From the NCBI GenBank assembly GCA_947359465.1, contig OX375872.1, positions 2,276,395-2,340,394 of the forward strand: a DNA stretch of 64,000 nt, read 5' to 3'. Below are positions 32,563 through 43,430 of the stretch, in pieces (the first letter of the stretch is position 1; each line of letters begins with the position of its first letter). Made by a program: the position numbers and the translations under genes. This stretch comes from Metellina segmentata. Its lineage: Eukaryota; Arthropoda; Arachnida; Araneae; Tetragnathidae. The notes below the pieces were generated by a model. The model worked only from the letters and a program-made list of their open reading frames with translations, was not told where the DNA came from and did no database searches.

Positions 32563-32980
32563 TATGTGAGGAGTTGATTTGACTGACCAACGAAGAAAAT
32601 ATTTTTCAGTAGTTAGGAAATCATCTAAATGGTGGTGGTATGTGTTTTCCTTTCTACTTGACACTGCCATTAGCAATGCCTACATTTTGCACAAAACAAC
32701 CAACTCTCCACCGATAAAGCGATCATTTCAACTCTATGATTTCAAGTTAGAACTGATTGACGAGCTGGCAAAAGAAGGGTGTCGAAAAAGAAATATTTCA
32801 GAATTTTCACCAACTCCTATTCACGCTCACAAGAAAAGAAAAATCGATGGACGCAGAAGGACTTGAGTCCTTTGTCGTAAGCTTGGACTTAAAACTATAA
32901 GCGGACGTTCCATTGAAAGCTCCTTTGAGTGTCATACTTGCAAAATGTGCTTGTGTCAGAATTGTTTTAAAGATGATTAG

Positions 32981-34775
32981 GGTTTTAATGCTGACGAAAT
33001 TGCTCTATTCAAGAATATTCCAGAATTTCAGTAACTTTATTTTTTAAATCTCTCTCTCTCTCTCGATACTGTTAACATATATACTTCAAATTCATCATAA
33101 GTAAAAGTGTTTATTTAGAGCAAATTTTATGTTTGATCTTGATTTGCTGTGAAAGAAATTTTCTACAAAAATTATCATTAGTACTGGAGAAATATATATT
33201 TATGGTATTTATTGTGAGAATATAATGCAAGTATATATTCTGTAAAACCCGAACTAATCCAGATTTTAAAATATTTCTTAAGGAAAACAGAATATAAATT
33301 AATTAGCTACAATTTTGTATTTATTATTGACAAACAAATCTATTCAATACCTCAATATTAAGGTGATAGAAATGTTTTTATTTGATACTTTTCTACTTCA
33401 ACCTGTGAATGTATGTTATAATAGATTTTTAAATGAATAATTTAATATTTTTGACACGTTCCCGGAACCTGAGCTTAAGAGTACCCATCTCCTAAATTAG
33501 GCTGAGTTCTCGATACGTTACAAACCTTTACTTCTTCTAAACACACGGTGAGCATACAAATCTTAAATACATGGTTTTGCTATGAAGCCCATTTTTGAAG
33601 GTTTTCGATTTTGTGGATGCATAAGGGGACAATGCATCTTAGAAATGCTATTCATTTGGATAAATCATATAATAGTTTCATTTGTTATTGCTACATTACA
33701 TCATCAATGGATGAAAAAAACATGAGCCTTGCATATTTTCTGTTTGCACGATAAATGTTCTGGGGCAAAATGTCTAAAATATTTTCTTTCTTCATGCTTA
33801 TAACGTTTATATTTTGTTTACATATTGTTTTTATTTGGTCATGCATGCAGCTCATTCTGTTCGTAACCTCATGCCATAAAATCCAAATAACCAACTCTAG
33901 ATTACAGTTAAAGACAAATTGAAAATGAAAGCTTTTGATCCATCAGATGTATCAAAAATAATTCTATAATTCTTGCTCTAAAAGCAAATATGCCCTTAAA
34001 AGAATTCGATAATTCATGCTATAATTTTAAATACAATTTCCCACTCTACTTATTTTTATCCCATGTTTGGTTTTGGGGCAGTAGAGAATATATCGGTCTG
34101 GTTCCTTTGAACTGAGTGCTCAATGGGCATTTGCCTCCAGCAAATTCTTCAACCTTACCCGTGATATTCCCACAATGCGAAATTTCAAATGGGTATTTAC
34201 CTTAGAGGAGGAATAAAGGTAGAGAGCGCATAGGGGTTGCCAGTGGTTGTCCTCGTAAGACCACGTGACGAACGGACGCTTCTTCGCCTCTGAGAACGGT
34301 CTCTATGGGATTTAACATGGGGACGGTAAATTGACGCGTTGAAGAGAGAAATTTTAATGAAAAAAACGGTTGGCCAACTGTTGTGCAAACAATTGCAAGG
34401 AGAGGAACTGAAGGATCACCCTACTCATGTCACAGATGTTATTATTTACTTACCTGCTTTTTTTAAAAGTATTTAAAGCATATTAAAACGAGTAACGTTG
34501 CATCACATTGTTGTATAATCAATGTTTATTCATCATTGTGAGAACTTTTTTACGTTAATTGACCTCGTGAGAACAATTTGAATATCTGTAAGCTGATAGA
34601 AAATGTTTTAGAGCCATTAAAATAATGAATTTTGCGAAAAAATCGAATGTTTCACGGTTATACGCAAAAATGCTGGTTGGCGAATATTGGCGCCTTCCGC
34701 TGGAATAAACAAATGTCACGTATTTATAAAGTTGTAGGTAGGCTCTTGTATGCGGATGTGCAGTTCGCTTATTTA
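32981..34775. other. AT-rich, no gene recognised
   Basis: Includes a short (TC)n run at about 33048-33064. Frames at 33691-33894 and 34197-34388 (minus) have no known motif. The piggyBac 3' end should lie in the first few hundred bases but was not identified. Confidence 0.35.
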
Positions 34776-35100
34776 AGACTAGTCACTGCTTGGCTAGCCT
34801 GGCGTTGCAGTGCCATTTGCTTTTGTGGAGTTATAGGTTTGCTTCGCAAACCAAATTATGAACAATGGTTTTGATATCAAACCAAAACCACGGGCACGCC
34901 GTAATGGTCTTGGCATTGTCGAATTCGGCAAAATTCGAATTGCGAAGAAATCCAATCGGCGTGACGTCACGATCTCTTGCGAAAATATAAATATTTAATT
35001 GAAAAATTATGAATTAAAAGAAAATTAAGGTAGCTTTTTTTAGTGTAAATTTCCGCAGATTTCATATCCGTTGAAATTTTTAATCCATCTTTAACTATTT
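34776..35100 (+). repeat. Second copy of the 16.5-kb dispersed repeat, 5' part
   Basis: It begins ACTAGTCACTGCTTGGCTAG, then GCCTGGCGTTGCAGTGCC, and includes one mini-hairpin GGTTTGCTTCGCAAACC (about 34838-34854), ACCACGGGCACGCCG, CGGCGTGACGTCACGATCTC and the core GATTTCATATCCGTTGAAAT at about 35058. It ends near CATCTTTAAC. The order of blocks matches 16528-16968, with the internal duplicate missing. Confidence 0.72.
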
Positions 35101-35982
35101 TGATTTTACAAAAGAACTAAACAATACCAGTCAAAATGTTCGTTGTGGAATCGTTTGAGCGGTGAAATCAGGTAACACAAAGGTTTGTTGATTATCAGTA
35201 TTTTTTTGATATTTTAAAATAAAGCTACATCCTATAGCTAAAGTTTATAACGAAGACCTCCAAAAAAAATTGAGAAGTATAAATAATAAATTAACTTTGT
35301 TTAAAGGTCACTGATTCATTTGTGTATTTCATGGAAACTAAATGTAAATATATTTTTCATCAATTTAAAATCCTTTTCTTTCCAATATGTCAATTGTTCA
35401 TTTATTTAAATTTTTTAACAGAACAGATAGTGGCATTTTCATTGACTTGTCTTCATTGGTATTGTATCGTATTAAGATGGGGCTTTTCTGTATTTTTTAG
35501 TCATAATTTCGTTTTTTAATTTTTATTTGTGCGTTCTTTGCTTCTCTATACTTTAAACAGTATGGGGAAAAAAACTTTAAAAAAGCTGAGATAAAAAATT
35601 TTGAAATTATTTTCTATTGACTGTTCTATTTTTCAAGGAATTGACCTGATATAATCTATCTAACTTAAGTGCTTCTGTTAGAGTATGGAATATTTATTTA
35701 TCTGAGTCATTAAAAAAATATCAATGATCTTCCTGCATATGTATTTTTAAACGCTTGTCCAAAAGCCATAAAATTTATTCACAGTGAAAACGTATTTGAA
35801 AAACAAAATCTGTTTCAAAATCTAATAATTATTACTTACAAGTTTTAAAATCATAAAACATATTTTCAAAATTAACAAAGTGATCTAAAATCATTAATAT
35901 CATATATATTGCTTTTATGAAATAATGGTTCAAAGTACGCAAAATCATACAGTAAAAATACTTTATGCGAAATTATCTGTTT
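35101..35982. other. AT-rich, no gene seen
   Basis: Probably the decayed 3' part of the preceding repeat at first, then unremarkable AT-rich DNA. Confidence 0.35.
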
Positions 35983-36069
35983 GAACTCCGTATTTTTTAC
36001 AAAATAAGCACCAACTCCGTAATTTTTACAAAATAAGCACGAACTCCGTAATTTTTACAAAATAAACAC
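35983..36069 (+). repeat. 29-bp tandem repeat, three copies
   Basis: Units at 35983, 36012 and 36041 read GAACTCCGTAATTTTTACAA plus AATAAGCAC with one or two changes each. Directly after (about 36070-36092) TTTGTTTATTTTGTGCTTAT is the inverse of the unit's right half, so the last unit can fold back on it. Confidence 0.85.
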
Positions 36070-36092
36070 ATTTTGTTTATTTTGTGCTTATT

Positions 36093-38390
36093 TGGTTCTA
36101 AAAGGTGAAAGCCCGATAATGTTTACATTACGCAGGCGAAGGTATCACCAAGATTGTTTACGTGGCGTGGTGATATGAAGCCAAATCTGGTTTAAGGGTG
36201 GGCTAAAAACGCAAAGTTAATAGTACAACAGCTTTTTCGACCTCATGAATGGCGATGCGCTCTCTATTCTTATCTCTCCTCTATGGTATTTACCACCCAA
36301 GGGGTTAACTCTGGACCTCTAAAGAAAGGTAAAAAAATCGTAAGTGAACAATTCGAGGCGGCTCTTCTTAGTTTTCACTGCTTGAGGATAACACATGCTT
36401 TTGCTACAAAGAGAAATGTAAACGACTATAACTTGTTCTGAATAGAATAGTGCGGAGTTCGGACAGAAGGGTTCCAGTTATCCTTTTCGTCCATTGTCCT
36501 TTTCAAGGTTATGCTTCATATAAGAGAACCAGTGTTGTTGTTTGTGTACAAGTGACGGGAACTTTGAAGTCTGAGGACTGAGGGAGATGAGACCTCGCGT
36601 CGATAAGTCAGCTTTTCTTGTATACAAAACCATTTGTCTCGATCGGTAACCAGAAATAATTTAAGAAATTTTGAAAACAGTAGCCCAGAAGAAATGGTCG
36701 GGGGTATGTTTTAATCAAAAGAAAAAAATTCTAAGAATGCTAGCATAGCATAAGAATGAGATGACATTATTAGTAGTTGAGTTTATGTTTTCCCTCATCT
36801 GACCAGGTTTTGGTCTTTTAGAATAGATGTTGTCACAAATTTAAAACAAATGAAGGAACTACTACACTTTTTATTTTGAGTGACGTCACTTTCAACGCAA
36901 AATTTCACTCAAGTACTTAATCGCTTTTATTTTTATGTGAAATTTAATTCCAAGACAGGTTTTCTACCTATGCATATATAATAGTAACTGAAAAAGAAAT
37001 AAATTGTAAAGAAAGAATTTGAATTGCTAGTGAAAAAATGCTACTTTTTCAATTTATTAGTGAGAGTTTGGTGATAACAGTAATGTGTGAAATTTATTTC
37101 AAATAAGCAAAAGTTTCCACACTTAAAGGTTTGCCTATCTTAGTGTTTTTAGGAAAACCTGCATATTTTTAAAAGTTCTCACAAATAGTAAAACTTTTAT
37201 TTCAAGGACATAATTTCGGCGTAACTATAGTAATACTTCAGTGATTTATCAAGATGCTTTTGGTCATCCATTTTAAAAGAAACCATTATCAAAAATTCAC
37301 TTTGCTTTGAGATTCTATTTATAAGGAATAATTATTGAAAAATAACTACTTTTATCACTGTATTATATTTCCGAAAAACTTTTTAAACATCAATTTCAAA
37401 GTAAAAAATATATTATTTCCATAAAAAAAACCCGAATTTTTGATATGTTGCTTTAAAAATAAGGTAAAAAATTGCAAATTTATTGCCGAGAGATAACACA
37501 ACAGAAAACGTATAACTTATATATTCTAGTTGCAAGAGATTTGAAATAAACGAGATAAGAGGGAAATATATATAAATTGCTGTTTTAAAACAATTAATGA
37601 ACAAATATGTATTTAAAATTATACGTAGAGCATAATATGTTTGTTTAATTAAAATTGAAAAAATGTTTTCATCGTTTTATTACAAGTAATTTCCCTTATT
37701 GCTTTACATTTCCGCTAAATTTCACCAAAGAAAAGTATTCTTATAAATACAAAAATGTGTTTTTTCTAACAATTTAGCAATTTTTTATCCTTTTTTTCTT
37801 TCCGAGATTAAAAGATGTTGTGTAATGGTCACTGAACGTCAGCAAACACCCATGTCCAGTTCTAAGATCGACTTATAAGTTAAAAAGAACACTTTCCATA
37901 CGACCCCCTCATTTAAAACAGCGGAGGGTTTCGGATCTGTTGTACGGTCTTCTGATGATGAGTAAAAGGGGGAAAGAAATAGTTAGCTATAATACTACTG
38001 ATACTCGGGCGTTTTGGGTTTCTGAGGACGTGATCTTCAGACCCGTATGGCTGTTAGAGGGTTAAATATCGTGTAAATTCGCATGCAAGATGCCACGAAG
38101 TGCAGGCCCGCCGTAAGATCACGTAACATTCAAACTCATTGTCATTCAATTTAGTTTTAGAAATGCCATCGCACGTGCCGACCGGCACGAAATTACTATT
38201 TTCTTTTATATTACTAGGGGGCTCCGCCATGACAAGACTGGCGGAACCTTAGAGTACGGGTGGCCGATATTTCGACCAAACTACTTTTTTCCAAAAAGAC
38301 GAGATTGGCCTATATTTCGGCCACTCCTTTCCCACCCCTCGTTTGGCGAGTATCTTTTTTGGCGATCACTTTCCAAAATTCCAAGTATTC
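36093..38390. other. Intergenic, no gene recognised
   Basis: No family motif on either strand. The last part (38215-38390) contains short CGGCCA/TGGCCG and GGCGGAACC blocks that repeat inversely, which may be the margin of a small element into which the SINE inserted. Confidence 0.35.
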
Positions 38391-38404
38391 ATTCTACAAA
38401 TTCC

Positions 38405-38671
38405 GCCGACCAACCGGTATAGTGGTTAAGGTGTTAGCCTCTAGATCGGAAGGTCCCCGGTTCGAATCCGGGTTCGGGCATGGATGTTTGTAAGTGTATA
38501 CCAGCTCAGGTGTTGCTTCGTCATCTGAACATGGTTCAAAATTACGAAAGTAATTGTTAGGGGCAATGATGGCCCTCCCACTGGGTGCTCCTTCACAAGT
38601 GGCCATCACTTCCGGCCTTGTAGTGGCCAATGACTTCGGTCAAAATGTGCCCGCCATTAGAAAAAAAAAAA
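38405..38671 (+). mobile_element. tRNA-derived SINE, 267 bp, with 14-bp target duplication
   Basis: A tRNA-like head (38416-38480) has a box A region TAGTGGTTAAGG (38420-38431) and an exact box B GGTTCGAATCC (38459-38469) inside a perfect T-stem CCCGG/CCGGG. A tRNA-unrelated body of about 180 bp follows, ending in a 12-13-base A run. ATTCTACAAATTCC occurs exactly at 38391-38404 and 38672-38685. This duplication and the poly-A show LINE-driven retroposition. The internal promoter would be read by RNA polymerase III. The identical duplication suggests a fairly young insertion. Confidence 0.93.
38420..38469 (+). promoter_or_regulatory. Internal pol III promoter (A and B boxes) of the SINE
   Basis: Box A-like TAGTGGTTAAGG and box B GGTTCGAATCC are spaced as in tRNA genes. 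The sequence between them (TTAGCCTCTAGATC) keeps the anticodon-arm length, but no clean anticodon stem or acceptor stem is visible, so it is not a functional tRNA gene. Confidence 0.8.
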
Positions 38672-38947
38672 ATTCTACAAATTCCAAATAACAGGATATC
38701 CCCCTAGGACAATAAAACCATCGTCCTTGCAGAGGGGTGTACAAAAACGGTCGCGTGTTGCAGCACTCTTGAGAAAGATTACATTTTTTTTGGCAATAAG
38801 AAAACGGAAATTTCTCAAAAGGACTGAGAATTTGGAAGAGGTGTCCCTTTCCACTCTCCACATAGGAACACACGAACGGTCCAATTACTTCAGGGGACCT
38901 GACCATAGTAAAGATAAGGACCAGATGCGCACAACAAAGGCGACAAT

Positions 38948-41317
38948 CAGTGGCGTATATAGGAGTTTATTTCGGGGGGTGCCAAATATTCTCTAAAGCA
39001 ATTTGGTATACATCGTAGAAATGTATTAATTTTGGGGGAAGCAAACATTCGAAAGCTATTTAGAATTTCAGGATATCAATTTGAATAAATAATAACTATT
39101 CAATATAATTCCAACAACAATTTGAAATTCTCAAATTGTTTAAAATTTATTTATAAAAATAAGTAGTTATGCATTTTAAATAATGTTAGTGTATATAATA
39201 ATGACTTAAAACCTGCATGGATATTAAAAGGAATAGAAGGTCAGACATAGGTAAAAAAAAAGGACAGTTTAAATGTATTTTTAGAAATTAGCAAATATAA
39301 TTTTAAATATTATTTTTATAGTGAAATATACATTTCTTTGCTTGGAAAAAAGTAACTTGTTTACTTATTTAAAATATTCTATAGTTCGTCATATACAGGG
39401 GGCCCGCTCTTAAAGTTGATGGATAGGTATAATTTACTTTTAACTACTATCTCAATAGAAATTTCTTTGTTTAATGTATGAGTATCTGGATATTAGTTTA
39501 CGAATTATGACTGATAAAACTAGAACACCGAATAAAAATAAAATGTTTATTGAGAACATTTTTTACCCAAAACTTTTGAAATACAATTTTTTCCTTTCCA
39601 AACATTTTTGTTATTGAAACTATGCATACATAACGAATGGTTAAGAAATTAGTAAAGACATTATCAGTCAAGGTTAAGAGTGGACACCCTGTAAAATGAC
39701 AAAAATTTATGAGAACTTTACAAAACAAAATCCGTATTTCTTGGTGAACTAGCAAACTTATCAAGAACTTCTTCGTCTGATATTTTAATGTCTCTGTGAA
39801 TTGAAAGCAGAGCCAGTTCATTTAGTCTCGTTTCTGAAGTCGTATTTCGTAAATAAGTCTTCAGTCTTCGCAAACTTGAGTAACTCCTTTCCGCGGTCGC
39901 AACAGAGACTGGAAGAACCGCCAATATTTTGAGAATAATGAAAATATTTGGGAATAATGTTTTATCGCATTTTTCAAGGGAGCTTATGACTGTTAGAGGC
40001 AAAATTTCACATTTCTTCCATTTTTGTTGCAATAGAAGGTACTTGCTTTTAACTACCTATTGATGCGATAAATCATCTTCATAAGAGTGGAAAGCAGCTT
40101 CAACAGAAGACCAGTCCTTTTCGATACAGTACTCAGGAACGACTTTATTTAAGGACGCAATTGTTTAATGGTGGGATGTACTATCAGGGAATTGCATCAA
40201 AAAAAGGTATCTAAACGGCTGTCCTATAATATTCTTCTGCTGTGCAGTAAGGGATGTCGCTGCTTACAGTTGAAGGCGGCAAGTTCTAGGAACTTGTCTT
40301 ATCTTTATTTTTAAAGCAAATTCCTTTATTTCACTGTACAGAGTCTTAAAATTTTCATCGCCATCCGTCATTAGGTTTGATGCCAGTTCCAACACATTTG
40401 ATACATTTCTCATTGCTTCCGAGAGGTCGATATTTTTTCTTTGCAGTTTCTCTGATAAATTTTGGGTTATGGCGAGCATACTGCTCAAAACAAAAAGGTT
40501 TAAGAGAAACTGAAATTGGGTTATTTAACTTATTAGCCCAAATGCCTTATGGGAAGAATTACTTCCCTCGTTTTCAAATTCTAGGAGAGCATGAATCATG
40601 GATTCCATCAAATTTTTGAATATCAAACAGAATCATGTCTTTCGACCCATCGAGTTTCGCATAAAGAAATTAGTTTCTTTTTTTTTCTGTTCAGGGCAGT
40701 ATTTCAAAATCATTGACTTTAATATCGCCGTTCTTTTGGCCGCTCTTTTAGGATTAAGAAAAACAAAAATTTGGTTTAATAGGCAGTTGTTTATAACAAC
40801 AATTAATAAATACGGTACTATGCAAACTTATTACAGCCATAAATTAAAAGAGAAACTAAATCACAGATTCAGTTCTGGAGATGGGTTTTGACTTTTTGTA
40901 TCTCTTCCCTCCCGAAGTTTAGGAACGGTGTTTACCCCATTGGCAAGTAGAGACAGAGGGTTTCTTATCTCGTAAAACTGTTAGGGGTGTCCATTGGATT
41001 CTGCGGAGGAAGAAAATGTTCCCTGTTGAGTTGCACTCTCACAGCCACGTGGTCACAGCACATCTTTCATCAACTATCATAAATTTTGGTGATCCCTGTG
41101 TCCAGCCCACTGTGTTTACTTTACTCAGGAAAGGAAATAGCTTCTCTGTCCAGTTTTAAATGTGTCCAAATAATAAAAATTTTTATGAAAATTGTTTCCG
41201 CCAGAAATACAAATTCGATTTCAAAAAATTCAAAATAAAAAGTTATCACAATTGAACCTAGTCTCAAAATTTCGGGAGGGGCCCGGGCCCCCTCGGCCTC
41301 CCTTATATACGCCCTTG
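38948..41317 (-). mobile_element. hAT transposon, 2.37 kb, 8-bp duplication with one mismatch
   Basis: The left end CAGTGGCGTATATAGGAG and right end ATATACGCCCTTG are imperfect inverses, followed inward by G-rich and C-rich stretches (GGGGGGTGCC; GGGCCCGGGCCCCCTCGGCC) typical of this hAT branch. Target copies are GCGACAAT (38940-38947) and GCGACAGT (41318-41325). A decayed transposase lies on the minus strand. Confidence 0.9.
39718..40640 (-). pseudogene. hAT transposase, C-terminal half
   Basis: Reading downward from about 40620: LMESMIHALLEFENEGSNSS, then MLAITQNLSEKLQRKNIDLS and AMRNVSNVLELASN, EIKEFALKIKI, then after decay the dimerisation domain LAVLPVSVATAERSYSSLRR, LKTYLRNTTSETRLNELALL and DEEVLDKFASSPRNTDFVL. 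These are the alpha-helical insertion and hATC domain of a zinc-finger-MYM-type hAT transposase. The catalytic RNase H-like N-terminal half is not readable, either deleted or beyond recognition between 40640 and 41280. Several shifts; inactive. Confidence 0.85.
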
Positions 41318-41325
41318 GCGACAGT

Positions 41326-42894
41326 ATATTCTTCCATTTCTCCTGTCTTGAAGCGAAATCTGGTTGAAACCTCCCCGTCTCGAAAAGGCTAGGAATCCCC
41401 ACAGAGCTTCCTTCTCAGTTTGTACTTGTACGCATTCGAACAGTACTATCGCACATCAAGTTACAATTATTTTGTTATTTGCTCTTCTGACGTTAATCTA
41501 GGTATAATTAATGGTATTTTAAATTGGTTAGTTATTATAATTAAATGTATCATCTGTCAGTGTAAAATATATAAGTGCAAAGAAATCGTAATTATGGTAA
41601 GTACTTACGTTTATTTATCGGCTTATCACAATAATTGATATTTCTACATATACAATTAAATCCTTACGAAATTTTAAATAAAAAACCGGCCAAGTGCGTG
41701 TCTGACAACACACAAGATAGGGTTCCGTAGTCAGAACAGGCTCTACAAAATTCTTTCAAGACATCTGAGCCAAAACTCGATGTGTTTAAAACTACAAAAT
41801 TAATTTTACAGTTCATTCATACGGAACTAGCAGAAATACCCGGCTTTGCTCGGGTTTAATTAATAACATGTTGATTGAAAAGTCATCATCAATTCTTTTT
41901 CATAAAAGAAAGTTAGCGTCATTTAAGTGTACGGGAAAAAAAATTTAATACCAATTTAACTTCTCCATCGCTTCTACAATTTTCTTCGAACGCAACTATG
42001 CATATATATTGTATCCAACCATATACACCATTTCAAATTCGTCACACTTCTGCTGAAGTTGGATTTTAAGTTTTTGAGTGACTACGAATATTCCCGTGCA
42101 TTCAATTTCAGTAAAAATGGCGAAATGTCGGTGGATAGTCTTGCATTTAGTTTTCCTATGAATATGTTTTCATTGTGTCATTCTTTCACCTAGTATGCGA
42201 TATTTTCAATTTGAATTTCCTCATCAATATGAGACGATGGTAAGTTAAATTGTTACAGCATTCGTTACTAATTTAGTTTGATGCAAAAGCAATTTTTCTT
42301 GAAAATTCCATTCAGCGGCAGGTGGAATAACGGAACTTCTGTTAGATATATAAATCAGAGTTGACGTTTGTCTGTTCTCTACACTAATCCACCCTTTGAC
42401 CAATCCACACATTTGGTACACTTATATTTTAAAACCCTGCGGACATGATAGGCTACATATTAATCGGCGCTCTATTTGTTCAAGGGGGCTAAAAATATAC
42501 GGCATTCGTGACTAATTTAATTTGAAGCAAACGGGCACTTTTCAAAGAAAATTCCATTCAGTGGCATGTGGAATAATAGAGCTTTTGTTAGAAATACATG
42601 TCATCAAAGTAAACAAATTAAACCGAATCGATAACAATTAAAAAAAAAAACAGAAGGTTGATTTTACAGCCCTTTTACAAAAAGAAAATCACTTTCAACG
42701 AACGATTCACATGCATCTGCGTAAGAACAGCTTCAATAAATAGAGTAAGAAACCTCGACTTCCTGTCTCTTAAGACATAAAATTTCAATTTTCAAAATTA
42801 CTTAATGTGATATTATTCCAAGATCAACAAAGTCTTGTTAAAAATTCCCTTTTCTCCAACACACATACAGTTTTAAATTGAACCCTTATGGTGC
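41326..42894. repeat. Retroposon-like repeat fragments, no gene
   Basis: At about 41687 ACCGGCCAAGTGCGTGTCTG and GGGTTCCGTAGT match a motif I remember as frequent in insect repeats. At 41826 ACTAGCAGAAATACCCGGCT and TTGCTCGGGTTT look like the 5' boundary of another dispersed repeat, whose 3'-type end (GTCAGTCAGTCAGTCAGTGA then TATATATATAGAT) may be at 46485-46540. No coding trace lies between except the hAT inserted at 42903. Confidence 0.45.
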
Positions 42895-43019
42895 TTTTTA
42901 AGCAGTGTCGGATCAAATCAAGTGGGGGCCACAAGCGGTAAAACTTTCGGGGCCCTCACACTCAAGTTGGAAAAAATTTTCGAGAAAACTCTCATTAAGT
43001 TATTAATAAAAAAGAATAC

Positions 43020-43320
43020 ATTAAATAAATTCCTTAAAATTTTTTTTTTTCATTTGAATTTTCGTCTTGCTTTACAAATTTGTCAATTATTTTGTCAGTG
43101 TCAATTCTCCCACAGTACTCTTTAAATAATTGTTTACACTCTTTAAACAGAAAACGATCGTGTGACGCATTAGATAAGGAAATTCCTTAAATTATTATTT
43201 TTTTTTAACTTGAATTTTCGTCTTGCTTTATTTTTTGCAAATTCGTTAATTATTTTGTCAGTGTCAATTCTCCCATAATACTCTTTAAATAATTGTTTAC
43301 ACTCTTTAAACAGAAAACGA

Positions 43321-43398
<78 letters not shown>

Positions 43399-43430
43399 CG
43401 CATTAGATAAGGAAATTCCTCAAAAAAACT
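43020..43430. repeat. Tandem duplication holding a (GT)n microsatellite in one copy
   Basis: Two copies of about 160 bp (about 43020-43188 and 43189-43430) share TTTTCGTCTTGCTTTA, GTCAGTGTCAATTCTCCCA, TTTAAACAGAAAACGATCGT and GACGCATTAGATAAGGAAAT. In copy 1 the place after GATC is GTGTG; in copy 2 it is an uninterrupted run of about 37 GT units (about 43323-43397). The two copies otherwise differ at a few bases. Confidence 0.93.

Larger units (their letters stand above)
30442..32980 (+). pseudogene. piggyBac transposase, split by a mariner element
   Basis: The 5' part (30442-31057) reads MMSKNRFLRIKHYFHISDRE, then YAQLSVDEALVKFK (first catalytic Asp), TIYFDCFFSSVILMKDLLKM (second Asp) and IYSCGTVMENRK. 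The coding trace then reaches YNKH at the mariner border. After the mariner (32565) it resumes with a stop, then GVDLTDQRRKYFSVVRKSSK (third Asp), WWWYVFSFLLDTAISNAYIL and a C-terminal Cys-rich zinc region FECHTCKMCLCQNCFKDD ending at TAG 32978-32980. Stops include TGA at the border and at 32864-32866, with frame decay near 30700 and 30860. The N-terminal third is missing and no TTAA ends were identified. piggyBac transposases move DNA by precise TTAA excision; this copy cannot. Confidence 0.88.

Noticed and set aside
32279..32569. Plus-strand frame at the mariner right end
   Set aside because: It reads through the TIR opposite the intact transposase; no motif.
35983..36069. Possible CRISPR-like array
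   Set aside because: Units are contiguous with no spacers, only three copies, and the genome is eukaryotic.
38416..38480. Functional tRNA gene
   Set aside because: The T-arm and boxes are good, but no acceptor stem closes it, and it is the head of a poly-A-tailed unit with a target duplication, so it is a SINE.
43170..43403. Frame encoding a long Thr-His repeat
   Set aside because: It is the (GT)n microsatellite read on the minus strand, joined to a piece of the hAT C-terminus.
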